The position numbers and the translations under genes are program-made. The notes below the pieces were generated by a model, which saw only the letters and a program-made list of their open reading frames with translations, was not told the origin of the DNA and ran no database searches. From Pseudodesulfovibrio hydrargyri (GTDB lineage Bacteria > Desulfobacterota > Desulfovibrionia > Desulfovibrionales > Desulfovibrionaceae), in the NCBI RefSeq assembly GCF_001874525.1, contig NZ_LKAQ01000004.1:1292937-1356936 (forward strand): a stretch of DNA of 64,000 bases, written 5' to 3'. Below are positions 25,228 through 34,437 of the stretch, piece after piece (the stretch's first letter is position 1; each line of letters begins with the position of its first letter).

Positions 25228-25923
25228 ATGAAATTGCGCACCATTGTTCTGACTCTTACCGTTGTCCTTTGTCTGGCCGGGTCCGCCTGGGCGGGCCAGT
25301 TGAAGATCAGCGACACGCAGGTCCACTTCGGCAACATGAAGGAAGGGCCCAATGCCGAGAAGACCGTCACCCTGACCAACGTCTCGGACAGCAACGCCGT
25401 GGTGGCCAACGTCTCCACCAGCTGCGCCTGCACCACCACCCAGCTGGACAAGACGGAACTGGCCCCCGGCGAGACCGCCTCCATGGTCATCACCTACCAT
25501 ACATTCAAGTATCCCGGTAAGTTCGACAAGACAGTCCACGTGTTCACCGGCGCGGATGGCAAGACCGAGGATGTCATCCACATCCTGGGCTACGTGGATC
25601 CCATCCCCATGGGCGTCATGGAAGTGGAGCCGCGCAAGGTCGACGTGGGCGAACTGGCGGCCGGGAAGACGAACACGGTTCCGCTCAAGGTGGCCAACAC
25701 GGGCGACGCCCCCATGAAGGTCACGGCCGTGAAGTCGCAGAAGTTCGGGAAGACCTACTGGCAGGGCGAGAAGACCATACCCGCCGGCCAGTCGGCCACC
25801 CTGGACCTGGCCGTCGCGCCCGGCGGGCAGGGCCGGTTCCTGGATATCGTCATGATCTTTTCCGATGCCAGGAACGACATCGGCAAGGGCTACAAGACCG
25901 TCCTGCTCGGCACGGTCAAATAA
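25228..25923 (+). CDS. DUF1573 family periplasmic protein
   Basis: 231 residues: signal peptide, then an Ig-like DUF1573 domain (LKISDTQVHFGNMKEGPNAEK...LTNVSD...VSTSCACTTTQL). The typical SCACTT cysteine pair and a second similar beta-sandwich follow (VEPRKVDVGELAAGKTNTVPLKV). ATG is chosen for AAGGA 6-7 nt upstream. A 190-nt gap separates it from the cytochrome, so it may have its own promoter or be processed. DUF1573 proteins are common exported proteins of unknown role in anaerobes; the conserved cysteines suggest disulfide or metal chemistry. Confidence 0.82.
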   Translation: MKLRTIVLTLTVVLCLAGSAWAGQLKISDTQVHFGNMKEGPNAEKTVTLTNVSDSNAVVANVSTSCACTTTQLDKTELAPGETASMVITYHTFKYPGKFDKTVHVFTGADGKTEDVIHILGYVDPIPMGVMEVEPRKVDVGELAAGKTNTVPLKVANTGDAPMKVTAVKSQKFGKTYWQGEKTIPAGQSATLDLAVAPGGQGRFLDIVMIFSDARNDIGKGYKTVLLGTVK

Positions 25924-26223
25924 ACCGCTCGGGCCTGACGGCCCAGGCAACCGTTTCAGCAACCTCCCTCTCCACTTGCCCCTCCGGCCGTTTCCGGCCG
26001 GAGGGGCAGTAACGGCATGAAGGTCCGGGAGCGGACGGGGAAAAAACGCGTGCAACATCCTGAAATCGATATCTCGACACGAGAGCTGGTTGAATCCGAC
26101 ATTTCAACCGGCAGCCTCTACCGAACCTCCCCCGGCACTCCTCCTGCCGGGGGAAACCGGGTGAAAATTATGCCTGACACGGCCATGATGGCGTGTCGGG
26201 CCGCTTTGATATAGGGTCGCGCC
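25924..26223. other. Intergenic region with two strong hairpins before the sensor kinase
   Basis: No gene seen. It contains a near-perfect hairpin at 25977-26008 (TGCCCCTCCGGCC/GGCCGGAGGGGCA, no T-tract) and a 9-bp hairpin at 26129-26153 (CCCCCGGCA/TGCCGGGGG). Close to the kinase start lies an inverted pair CCTGACACG...CGTGTCGGG (one wobble). The last is a possible operator or leader structure. Confidence 0.5.
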
Positions 26224-28164
26224 ATGTTTCGACGCAGCGCAATGCATATCGTTTCCTTTGGGTTCTTCTTCCTCCTCTTCACAGGGACTGGCCTGTGCCG
26301 TGAGAAGATCCGGGTCGCCGCCAGGATCATGTCCCCGCCGTTCTCCTTCCTGGTCGCCAAGGACGGGAGGAAGGTCGTTCGCGGTTATTCCGTGGACGAA
26401 ATGGTTCTGCTCGCGCAGATCATGAACGTCGACCTGGAGTTCAAACCCCTGCACGACCTGGCCGTTCGCAAGAGCATGCTTAGGGACGGGACCGTGGACA
26501 TCCTGGGCCACGATTCCCAAAAACTGGCCGAGGAGTTGGGGGCCGAGTTCATTCCCATCGGCATCAGCCTGAGGCACCACCTTTACGTCAACGAGAATTG
26601 CCATTCCGTGACCTGCCTTCGCGATCTCGGCACGAAAAAGGTGGTGGCCATCTCCGCCGGTCCTTACAGTCCCGAAACCAAGCTGGAAGGCGACGTCCTG
26701 TGGCTGACCTCTCCGCTGGAGGCCCTGACCATGGTCAGCCAGGGGGCCATGGACGTGTTTGTGGCTCCCTCCGAGCGGGTGGCCGACGATATTATCGACC
26801 GCTATCAGATACCGAACATCGTCAAGAAGGGCGTTGTGCTTGGCGAAACCCCGCTGGGCATCATCATCACTGGAGCCAAGCCGGAACTGGCCCAAAAGGT
26901 CAGGAAGGCCTTTTCGCACCTGCAGGAGGTCGGGCTCACGGCGCAGTTGCGCGACAAGTGGTTCGGCAAGCCGACCATCGCCGACGACATCAGGGTGTAC
27001 GCCAAGTACGTGGCCATCGGTTCGAGCGTGGCCGGGGTGGTCTTCATCGTCATCGTGGTCTGGAACGTGCTGCTTAAGCGCCGGGTCGAGGAGGTCACGG
27101 GGGACCTGAAGCGCACGGAGCAGCGCTACAGGGACTTGATCGAATCCTCGCCGGACATGATTTTTCTGGTCAACGAAGAGGGGGATATCCTGCACGCCAA
27201 CGAACGGGCCAGGACGTTTCTCCTGTTCCCCAAAGGCGAGGTGCCCGCCCTCCAGCAGCTGGTCACCCGGGAGTACCGGGACGAGATCGGCGCCTTTCTG
27301 ACCAAGGTGTACCATGACGGCTGCGACAAGCTCGACCTGCAGATGCTCGGCGTTTCCGCGCAACCCATGGAAGTGGAGGTGGCCGGGCGCATCATCCAGG
27401 GAGGGTCCCAGGAGGGCGTGCTGGCCTGCCTGTTCGCCCGCAACGTCACCGAGCGCAACCGCATGGAGGAGGAACTCATCCAGTCTGAGCGGCTGGGCAT
27501 CATCGGCAAGATGGCCGCCAGCCTGGCGCACGAGATCAACAACCCCCTGGGCATCATCCAGGCCAATGCCGAGGACTTGATGTACGAGGAAGGCTCGTCC
27601 AGGGACGTCAAGGACGGCCTCGCCGTCATCCAGCGCAACGCCATCCGCGCGGGCGAGATCACCACCGGGCTGCTGGAGGCGGCCACGCCCAGGCCCATGA
27701 TCATGGAGATTCTCGACGTCCGGACCTTGATAGCCGATTCGCTCCTGTTGCTGGGCAGCAGGAAGAAGCGGGAGCGGGTCACCCTGGAGATCGAGGAGCG
27801 CCCGTTGTTCATCCGGGGCGACGAGCGGGCCCTGCAGCAGGTGCTGGTCAATCTGGTGTTCAACTCCCTGGCCGTGACCGACGAGGACGGCACCATCGCC
27901 ATCCTGGCCCAGGGCGAAGGGGAAGGGGAGCACGCGACGGTCCGCATCGAGGTCCGGGACACGGGCAAGGGCATCCCCAGGGAGAACCTGACGCAGATTT
28001 TCGAACCGTTCTTTTCCTCGCGCAAGGGGGGATTCGGCCTCGGGCTGTTCATTACCCGCAGAATGGTGCAACGGCTTGACGGCCTGATTTTCGCTGAATC
28101 CGAACTGGGAAAGGGAACCTCCATGTTCATGGAGTTCCCCGCCGCCCGCCTCAAGGAGAGCTGA
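26224..28164 (+). CDS. Sensor histidine kinase with periplasmic solute-binding (SBP_bac_3) domain
   Basis: 646 residues. A signal/anchor is followed by an extracytoplasmic family-3 solute-binding domain (about 25-255: IRVAARIMSPPFSFLVAKDG, TVDILGHDSQKLAEEL, AFSHLQEVGLTAQLRDKWFG). Then come a TM helix (VAIGSSVAGVVFIVIVVW), a PAS domain (DLIESSPDMIFLVNEEGDIL), a HisKA box (AASLAHEINNPLGI) and an HATPase with standard DTGKGIP and GFGLGLF boxes. It would bind a small ligand in the periplasm and phosphorylate the sigma-54 regulator that starts 3 nt after its stop. Location inside the sulfuryl-transfer cluster suggests that the ligand is the cluster's substrate or product. Confidence 0.9.
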   Translation: MFRRSAMHIVSFGFFFLLFTGTGLCREKIRVAARIMSPPFSFLVAKDGRKVVRGYSVDEMVLLAQIMNVDLEFKPLHDLAVRKSMLRDGTVDILGHDSQKLAEELGAEFIPIGISLRHHLYVNENCHSVTCLRDLGTKKVVAISAGPYSPETKLEGDVLWLTSPLEALTMVSQGAMDVFVAPSERVADDIIDRYQIPNIVKKGVVLGETPLGIIITGAKPELAQKVRKAFSHLQEVGLTAQLRDKWFGKPTIADDIRVYAKYVAIGSSVAGVVFIVIVVWNVLLKRRVEEVTGDLKRTEQRYRDLIESSPDMIFLVNEEGDILHANERARTFLLFPKGEVPALQQLVTREYRDEIGAFLTKVYHDGCDKLDLQMLGVSAQPMEVEVAGRIIQGGSQEGVLACLFARNVTERNRMEEELIQSERLGIIGKMAASLAHEINNPLGIIQANAEDLMYEEGSSRDVKDGLAVIQRNAIRAGEITTGLLEAATPRPMIMEILDVRTLIADSLLLLGSRKKRERVTLEIEERPLFIRGDERALQQVLVNLVFNSLAVTDEDGTIAILAQGEGEGEHATVRIEVRDTGKGIPRENLTQIFEPFFSSRKGGFGLGLFITRRMVQRLDGLIFAESELGKGTSMFMEFPAARLKES

Positions 28165-28167
28165 GCC

Positions 28168-29523
28168 ATGCCCGAAAAGATATTGCTGGTCGACGACGAA
28201 CAAGAACTGCTGTCCGTGCTGAAGCGGTCCCTGGCCCGCCAGGGGTACGTGGTGGACACGGCTTCCACCGGGCAAGAGGCCTGGAAGGCCCTTTCGGAAA
28301 CCGCCTACGACCTGGTGGTCAGTGATCTGACCATGAAGCCGATGGACGGCCTGGAGCTGCTCCGGCAGATACGCGGCATCGATCACATTCTGCCGTTCAT
28401 CATCATGACCGGGGCCGGTTCCATCGAGACCGCGGTGGAAGCCATCAAGCTCGGCGCCTACCACTACATCACCAAGCCGTTCAAGACCCAGGAGCTCGCC
28501 CTGCTGGCCCGCCGGGCCATCGAGCACGGCCAGCTGCACCGCAAGCTGGAGAGTTTCAACAGCCAGGAGGCCGAGTCCGGGCCCGAGTCCATGGTCATCG
28601 GCAGCAATGCCCTGATCCAGCAGATGATGATCATGGTCGAAAAGGTTTCGGATTCGGATGTCTCCATCCTCATCCAGGGCGAGACCGGTACGGGCAAGTC
28701 CCTGTTCGCCAAGCGCATCCACAACGCCAGCTCCCGCGTGGACAAGCCGTTTTTCACCATAGACTGCGGGGCGTTGTCCGAGAACCTGCTGGAGAGCGAG
28801 CTGTTCGGCCACGTCAAGGGGGCCTTCACCGGGGCCATCCGGGCCAAGCGCGGCCTGCTCGAGGAGGCCCAGGGCGGCACGGTCTTCCTGGACGAGATCG
28901 GCGAATTGACTCCGGCCACCCAGGTCAAGCTGCTGCGGGCCATTCAGGAGAAGGAGATCAAGCCCGTGGGCGGCAACATCCCGATCCATGTGGACGTGCG
29001 GTTCCTGTCGGCCACCAGCCGCAACCTGGAGAAGGCGGTGGAGACCGGCGAGTTCCGCAAGGACCTGTACTACCGGCTGGCGGTCATTCCCCTGCACCTG
29101 CCCGCCCTTCGCCATCGACAGGAAGACATGGTGGTCTTCGTGGACCATTTCGTGCGCAAGTTCAATCTCCGCTACAACAAGGAGGTCCAGTCCCTGACCC
29201 CCGGGGCCATGCAGGCCTTGCTGGATTCTCCGTGGAAGGGAAACATCCGGGAACTGGAGAACGTCATCGAACGGGCCGTGCTGCTGGCCGGGGGCAAGAC
29301 CATCAGCGCGGAGGACCTCTGCGCGCATCCCCTGTGCTTCCCCGAGGCTCCGGAAGACGGCGAGGAGGGCACGGTGTCCCTGAAACACGCCGTGGAGAAC
29401 GCCGAGATCAAGGCCATCCGCCAGGCCCTGATCGCCGCCGGGGGCAATCGCTCCAAGACGGCCAAGATCCTGGGCATCGGCCGTCGGACCCTGTACGACA
29501 AGATCGACGCCTACAACCTGTAG
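28168..29523 (+). CDS. Sigma-54-dependent response regulator (NtrC family)
   Basis: 451 residues with receiver, AAA+ and Fis-type DNA-binding domains. The phospho-acceptor is Asp53 (VVSDLTMKP). The AAA+ domain has Walker A GETGTGKS, the sigma-54-contacting GAFTGA loop, Walker B TVFLDEIGEL and sensor residues. The C-terminal helix-turn-helix is NRSKTAKILGIGRRTLYDKI. It pairs with the kinase 3 nt upstream. Targets should have GG-N10-GC sigma-54 promoters; I found only imperfect candidates in the cluster (see findings). It ends before a bidirectional terminator facing the porin gene. Confidence 0.95.
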   Translation: MPEKILLVDDEQELLSVLKRSLARQGYVVDTASTGQEAWKALSETAYDLVVSDLTMKPMDGLELLRQIRGIDHILPFIIMTGAGSIETAVEAIKLGAYHYITKPFKTQELALLARRAIEHGQLHRKLESFNSQEAESGPESMVIGSNALIQQMMIMVEKVSDSDVSILIQGETGTGKSLFAKRIHNASSRVDKPFFTIDCGALSENLLESELFGHVKGAFTGAIRAKRGLLEEAQGGTVFLDEIGELTPATQVKLLRAIQEKEIKPVGGNIPIHVDVRFLSATSRNLEKAVETGEFRKDLYYRLAVIPLHLPALRHRQEDMVVFVDHFVRKFNLRYNKEVQSLTPGAMQALLDSPWKGNIRELENVIERAVLLAGGKTISAEDLCAHPLCFPEAPEDGEEGTVSLKHAVENAEIKAIRQALIAAGGNRSKTAKILGIGRRTLYDKIDAYNL

Positions 29524-29537
29524 TTCCCCTTTCCCAC

Positions 29538-29569
29538 TAAAAAAAGGCCGGTTCGTTCGAACCGGCCTT
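29538..29569. terminator. Bidirectional terminator between regulator and outer-membrane gene
   Basis: AAGGCCGGTTCG and CGAACCGGCCTT form a perfect 12-bp stem with a 2-nt loop (29544-29569). The A-run on the left is a T-run for the minus-strand gene, which it terminates best. Confidence 0.88.
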
Positions 29570-29592
29570 CGACTTGTCCCGAGAACCGGGGA

Positions 29593-30507
29593 CTAGAATA
29601 TCGAGCCGATATCAAAGAGCTTGATCAGCTTGAATTCCACTCTGAAGTCGTCGGAGCCGACTTTGTTGCTCTCGTACCAGCGGTGGACCGGAGCCTTGGT
29701 CAGGAGACCGGCGAAGAGTTTCCAGGGCTTGTACTTGAACGTCACCTTGGGGCCCGCGTACCATTCCACATAGGCGTCCTGCTGCCCATGGCCATCGTAG
29801 CGCGATTCGTCGCTCATCTCCCAGGAGGATTCGGCGCCTATGTCCCAGAATTCGCTCAGGGCGTAGGCATAGCCGAGGTTCCAGCGGGTCCGGTTGCCCT
29901 TCTGGTAATCCTGGGCCCCTTCCGCGAAGGAGGCGAAGTTCACTTCGGTGTCGAAGCGGTTGGCTCCGATGAAGTAGGTGGCGCCCAGGCCGAACATGGC
30001 GCCCCAGGCGTCGTTGCCGACAAAGTTGGAGGAGTGGGAACCCACCGAGGCCGTGGGAACGATGCCGCCGAAATCCACGGCAACGGACAGCAGGTCTCCC
30101 TTTTGCTGGTTGAACACCCCCTTGTGCAGCAGGACAGTTGTGTCGCCGATGCCGTAGGTCTCCCTGTCGGCTCCGTTCGCCTTGTCGACGTGGACGTTAT
30201 AGATCGGCGTGGCCGTCCTGATGTCCAGGGACTCCATGATGCCGTAGCGCGTCTTGAAGATTTCGTTGAGCTTGGTGGTCTTGACCTTGCCGTTCCGCCG
30301 CTGGCTGCTTTTCCAAATGCCATTGCTCTTGGCGAAGGTTACGTTGCCGCCCACGGCGAGGAACCCTTTGGGAATGCCGAGCCCGCCCGGACCGAAGGTC
30401 GCTCCGATGTTCGTCCAGCACCGGTGGACCGGCCCCTCGGCCATGGCCGTTCCGCACAGCAGAACGACCAGCAGGCATGCCAGTACTCCGACTGTTACTC
30501 TCTTCAT
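29593..30507 (-). CDS. Outer-membrane channel-like protein (Phenol_MetA_deg type)
   Basis: 304 residues with signal peptide (VTVGVLACLLVVLLCGTAMA) and a mature part of alternating beta strands ending in Phe (IGSIF), the C-terminal signature of outer-membrane barrels. Segments such as GIGDTTVLLHKGVF and AVDFGGIVPTASVGS fit the Phenol_MetA_deg (transporter) family, members of which sit in pathways for aromatic compounds. It is the only minus-strand gene in the cluster and lies between the two-component system and the arylsulfotransferases. Uptake of an aromatic (phenolic or aryl sulfate) compound would suit its neighbours, but the substrate is inference. Confidence 0.7.
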   Translation of the reverse strand: MKRVTVGVLACLLVVLLCGTAMAEGPVHRCWTNIGATFGPGGLGIPKGFLAVGGNVTFAKSNGIWKSSQRRNGKVKTTKLNEIFKTRYGIMESLDIRTATPIYNVHVDKANGADRETYGIGDTTVLLHKGVFNQQKGDLLSVAVDFGGIVPTASVGSHSSNFVGNDAWGAMFGLGATYFIGANRFDTEVNFASFAEGAQDYQKGNRTRWNLGYAYALSEFWDIGAESSWEMSDESRYDGHGQQDAYVEWYAGPKVTFKYKPWKLFAGLLTKAPVHRWYESNKVGSDDFRVEFKLIKLFDIGSIF

Positions 30508-31307
30508 CCAATTCTCCTTGTTGTCGGCGCGCGGAGAACGTCCCCGGCGTCGGGTTGCAAGACATGCCGTCCGGTGTGTCGACCTCCCAGATCGAACGCG
30601 GCGGCGCAGGCCGTGGGTGCAGTTACTCGCCTATGGCCTGGGGCTGGGAATCAAGAATCATTCCAGCTTGCGCCCACTTCGCGGCGCGGGTGGTCGGACG
30701 CCCGTACAGCTCCGCATCCCAGACACGATCCGGAATTCACAAGTGCGCCTCGGATCTTCGGATTCGGGCTTGGAATAGGGGTGTTCAGTTACCAGGGGGG
30801 GGATTAGTAAAAATAAAATATTACGGTATGTTGGTTGTTTGAGTGGCCTCTCGGATGCTGTGCCGCATGCCTGCGGGAAGGCTCCATGGACGAGAACCCG
30901 GAGTCATATGCGGCACTACGCAATTAAATGAAACGCAATGTGCCTTGATTCACAAGAACCCCAAAAAATGGTCCGGCGCAGGAGTCGTTTTGTGCGGGGG
31001 GCGGCACAGTGTGTGCGCGGGGTCGCCCGAAAGCCGGGCCGCAGTTGGTGCTAATTAATGATAACATGCTGGATTCAAATGATATAACGTATGAATAGCT
31101 GCTGGCATGAAACTTGGTTTAGCCCAATCGCATCCGTGAGGAGAACATGGCGCGTGCCTGCTTTTCCGGAGCGTTCGGTGGGCTTGTGAAATCCGTGTCA
31201 GGATGGACGGCCACCCGATGGTGACGGCGCGCCCGGGGGACGGGTCATGACTCGAATGGATGCGCGTGTTGGCAACAAGAACGTTTGAAACAGGTAAGGA
31301 GGAAAGA
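30508..31307. other. 800-nt divergent regulatory region between porin and arylsulfotransferase
   Basis: No gene is convincing here. It should contain promoters for both flanking genes. Two imperfect sigma-54-like sequences are present: TGGCCTCTCGGATGCT (30844-30859, correct GG-N10-GC spacing) and TGGCATGAAACTTGGT (31103-31118, GG instead of GC at -12). An AT-rich stretch at 31055-31100 could hold an ordinary promoter. The strong AAGGAGG of the downstream gene is at 31296-31302. Confidence 0.45.
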
Positions 31308-32801
31308 GTGCGTAAACTGCATCCATGGCATATGGCCCTCATGCTCGGTATCATGATGATGGGATTGAGCTCCGGGGCGTTTGCCTATGAATCCATCACC
31401 GGTCCCACCGGTGTGTTGTATTATGACCAGGCCAAGGCCTACCAGGGGTACACCCTGTTCGATCCCACGGTGGGCAGCAAGACCACCTATCTCATCGACA
31501 TGCGCGGCAACATCGTTCACACTTGGAAGAGCGAATACACAGCGGGTCTGCATTCCATGCTGCTGCCCAACGGCCATCTGCTGCGGGCCGGAACCATCCC
31601 GAAGAAAAAGGAAGCGGGTTACTGCGGTATCGGCGGCGCCGGCGGTATTCTCGAGGAATTCGATTGGAACGGCAAGAAAGTATGGGAATACAAGTTGTTC
31701 ACGCCGAACAAGGAGATCCAGCACCACACCTTCTGCCGCATGCCCAACGGCAACACCATGATCCTGGCCTGGGAAGCCATGACCAATGACGAGTTCCGCA
31801 AACTGGGCCGCAATCCCCTGACCATCCCCTCCGAGCCGGTGGTGTCCAAGGGCATTCCCCACGACCGTTTCTGGGTCGATTTCGTCCGCGAGGTCAACCC
31901 CGAGGGCAAGACCGTCTGGGAATGGCACGTCAAGGACCATATCGGCACCGGCCCCAAACAGTTCGACATCAATTATACCATGCCCCGCCCGATGGGAGGG
32001 ACGTACCCCAACTACGACTGGTCGCATTTCAACACGGTCAACTACATCCCCGAGACGGACACCGTGGTTCTGAACTCCAGGAACTTCTCCGAGTTCTATT
32101 TCATCAACCACAAGACCGGCGAGATGGAATACCGCTGGGGCAACCCCTCGGCCTGGGACCCCACCGCCAAGAAGCCCGGCTATTGGGATGACGGTTCCCA
32201 GCAACTGTTCGGCGACCACTGCGCCACGCCGCTCAAGAACGGCCACATCCTGATCTTCGACAACGGCTCCGAGCGCCCCGAGGCCCGCCGTTCCCGCGCC
32301 GTCGAAATGGATCCCAAGACCGGCAAGATCGTCTGGCAGTATGAGACCAGGCACACCAACAGCTTCAACTCCCACCGCCAGGGCTCGGTGCAGCGCCTGC
32401 CCAACGGCAACACCCTGATCACCTCCACCCACGGCGGCCACATCTTCGAGGTCACCATGGACGGCGACGTGGCCTGGGAGTTCATCAGCCCGCTCTTTGC
32501 CGGGAAGACCAAGGCCGTCGTCAACGACAACGACGCCTTCCCGGAGAAGTTCCATCTTGACGCCATGACCAACATGGTCCACCGCGCCTACCGCTACGGT
32601 GAAGACTACCCCGCGTTCTACGGCAAGACTCTGACCCCGCAGGGCTACATCGCGGGCGACGACGCGCCGCGTTTCTTCCGTGACTACCACGCGGGCGCAG
32701 GCTTCTCCGCCCCGGCCGCCGCTCCCGCCGCAGCCAAGGCTCCGGCCAAGGCCGAGGCCGAGGACGACGGCGGCGACGGACCGGCCATGGTTGCCTACTA
32801 G
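31308..32801 (+). CDS. Arylsulfotransferase (ASST) family protein, Sec-exported
   Basis: 497 residues starting at GTG, 5 nt after AAGGAGG. The signal peptide ends SSGAFA. The beta-propeller repeats have the ASST pattern: YLIDMRGNIVHTWKS, WSHFNTVNYIPETDTVVLNS, RNFSEFYFINHKTGEMEYRWG, RLPNGNTLITSTHGGHIFEV. ASST enzymes transfer a sulfuryl group from aryl sulfates to phenols through a phospho-like sulfo-histidine intermediate without PAPS. Conserved histidines (HFN, GDHC, NSHRQG) are candidates for the active site. The extreme C-terminus is an Ala/Pro/Glu-rich low-complexity tail. It is followed 125 nt later by a second, diverged ASST-family gene. Aryl-sulfate donor and acceptor are unknown. Confidence 0.82.
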   Translation: MRKLHPWHMALMLGIMMMGLSSGAFAYESITGPTGVLYYDQAKAYQGYTLFDPTVGSKTTYLIDMRGNIVHTWKSEYTAGLHSMLLPNGHLLRAGTIPKKKEAGYCGIGGAGGILEEFDWNGKKVWEYKLFTPNKEIQHHTFCRMPNGNTMILAWEAMTNDEFRKLGRNPLTIPSEPVVSKGIPHDRFWVDFVREVNPEGKTVWEWHVKDHIGTGPKQFDINYTMPRPMGGTYPNYDWSHFNTVNYIPETDTVVLNSRNFSEFYFINHKTGEMEYRWGNPSAWDPTAKKPGYWDDGSQQLFGDHCATPLKNGHILIFDNGSERPEARRSRAVEMDPKTGKIVWQYETRHTNSFNSHRQGSVQRLPNGNTLITSTHGGHIFEVTMDGDVAWEFISPLFAGKTKAVVNDNDAFPEKFHLDAMTNMVHRAYRYGEDYPAFYGKTLTPQGYIAGDDAPRFFRDYHAGAGFSAPAAAPAAAKAPAKAEAEDDGGDGPAMVAY

Positions 32802-32847
32802 GGCGCATTGATTGCGGATTCCGGCCAAGGGCTGGAATCCGGCCATC

Positions 32848-32871
32848 CCGGGACCGGAAGGCCGGTCCCGG
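32848..32871 (+). other. Intercistronic hairpin between the two arylsulfotransferase genes
   Basis: CCGGGACCGG and CCGGTCCCGG form a perfect 10-bp stem with a 4-nt loop, preceded by a GGATTCC/GGAATCC pair. There is no T-tract. It may protect the upstream message or set the ratio of the two proteins. Confidence 0.55.
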
Positions 32872-32926
32872 ACAACAGACTCCAATCCGCGTCGCCTCGA
32901 AGGAGCGACAAAGGAGATAGAACATA

Positions 32927-34366
32927 ATGAAAAGACGTGAATTCCTCACCGGCGCAGCCGTGGCTGCCGCGGCTACGCTGGTCAATCCCCTGAAGGCGTT
33001 GTCCTTCCCCACGGTCTTCCCGCACGGTACGACCATATACAAGCCCGAGAAATGCTTCGGCGGCTACACCGTCTTCGGTACCGAAGTGGAATCCGAGGGC
33101 ACCGTTCTCATCGACATGAACGGCAACGTGGCCCGGCAGTGGAAGAATGTCTGCCAGGCCGAGCACCCGCCCAAGATGCTCAAGGGCGGCTTTTTGGCCG
33201 GCGCCATGCGCCCGGCTCCGGAAAAGAAGGGCCGTGTCTGGGCCGACCCGGATTCCACCGACTTCGTGGTCGTGGACTGGGACGGCAAGGTCCTGCGCCG
33301 GGTCCCCCGCGCCGGCCTGCACCACGACTACCAGTTCGAGGGCAACCCCGCGGGCTACCACACCCCGGCCATGCCGCTGGACAACTACAAGGGCAAGGTC
33401 CTGATCCTGTCCCACAAGTTCACCCACAACCAGTACATCTCGGACAAGGAACTGTACGACGACTACCTGGTTGAAGTGGACGCGGACAATAATGTGATCT
33501 GGGACTGGGTCGCCTCCGAGCACTTCGACGAGATGGACTTCCCTCTGGACTTCAAGAAGACCATGTACAAGTACCCGACCTTCTCCATGACCCGCACTCC
33601 GGGCCGGAAGGGCGGCGACTGGATCCACGTCAACGCCGCCTCCTACCTGGGCCCCAACAAGTGGTGGGACGAGGACAAGGAGAAGTACGCGGTCTTCAAC
33701 CCGGAGAACATCATCATCTCCTGCCGCCAGACCAACACCAACTTCATCATCGACAAGAAGACGAAGAAGGTCGTCTGGCAGCTCGGTCCCGATTTCTACA
33801 GCGATTCGGTCTGGGAATTCGGCGGCAAGCAGTACAAGCGCGCCCTGTCCAAGCTGGGCCAGATCATCGGCCAGCACCATACCCACATGATCCCCAGGGG
33901 GCTTCCGGGCGAGGGCAACATCTTGGTCTACGACAACGGCGGCTACGCGGGCTACGGCAAGCGCAACCCCGGCGCTCCGGTGGGCTGGTCCGACGCTCGG
34001 CGCGACTACTCCCGCGTGATCGAATTCGACCCCCGCACCCTGAAGGTGGTCTGGGAGCACTCGGCCAAGCAGATGGGCATGCGCAACAAGTACCAGTTCT
34101 ACTCGGACTATGTCTCCTCGGCCCAGCGGCTGCCCAACGGCAACACCCTGATCACCAACGGCGCGGTCGGCCAGTTCCAGGAAGTCACCCCGGATCACGA
34201 GATCGTCTGGGAATACATCAGCCCGTACTACACCGAAAACGGCAAGTACAACCTGGTGTACCGCGCCATGCGCGTGCCGTACGACTACATCCCGCAGCTC
34301 GACAAGCCCACGGAAGTCAAGGTCACGCCTCCGGACAACACCACGTTCCGGATCAAGGCCGGCTAA
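32927..34366 (+). CDS. Arylsulfotransferase (ASST) family protein, Tat-exported
   Basis: 479 residues. The N-terminus MKRREFLTGAAVAAAATLV is a twin-arginine signal, so the protein is folded, perhaps with a cofactor or metal, before export. The propeller has ASST-like segments: TVLIDMNGNVARQWKN, DFVVVDWDGKVLRR, FIIDKKTKKVVWQLGP, GQHHTHMIPRG...NILVYDNGG, RLPNGNTLITNGAVGQFQEV. It is diverged from the upstream Sec-exported copy in length of insertions and in its histidine-rich GQHHTH segment. AAAGGAG precedes the ATG. The different export route from its paralogue is unusual and suggests that the two are not redundant. Confidence 0.8.
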   Translation: MKRREFLTGAAVAAAATLVNPLKALSFPTVFPHGTTIYKPEKCFGGYTVFGTEVESEGTVLIDMNGNVARQWKNVCQAEHPPKMLKGGFLAGAMRPAPEKKGRVWADPDSTDFVVVDWDGKVLRRVPRAGLHHDYQFEGNPAGYHTPAMPLDNYKGKVLILSHKFTHNQYISDKELYDDYLVEVDADNNVIWDWVASEHFDEMDFPLDFKKTMYKYPTFSMTRTPGRKGGDWIHVNAASYLGPNKWWDEDKEKYAVFNPENIIISCRQTNTNFIIDKKTKKVVWQLGPDFYSDSVWEFGGKQYKRALSKLGQIIGQHHTHMIPRGLPGEGNILVYDNGGYAGYGKRNPGAPVGWSDARRDYSRVIEFDPRTLKVVWEHSAKQMGMRNKYQFYSDYVSSAQRLPNGNTLITNGAVGQFQEVTPDHEIVWEYISPYYTENGKYNLVYRAMRVPYDYIPQLDKPTEVKVTPPDNTTFRIKAG

Positions 34367-34437
34367 CTAACCATTGAACCACGGGCGGGACCGCCCCGGC
34401 GCGTCCCGCCCCTTTGAAACTCTGAAAGGAAAGTATC

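Noticed and set aside
26104..29388. A 1094-codon minus-strand open frame over the kinase and regulator
   Set aside because: Antisense shadow: the plus strand encodes textbook kinase and sigma-54 regulator motifs in full.
30843..31058. A 71-codon plus-strand frame in the porin-arylsulfotransferase gap
   Set aside because: No ribosome-binding site, no motif, mixed composition. The interval fits better as regulatory DNA.
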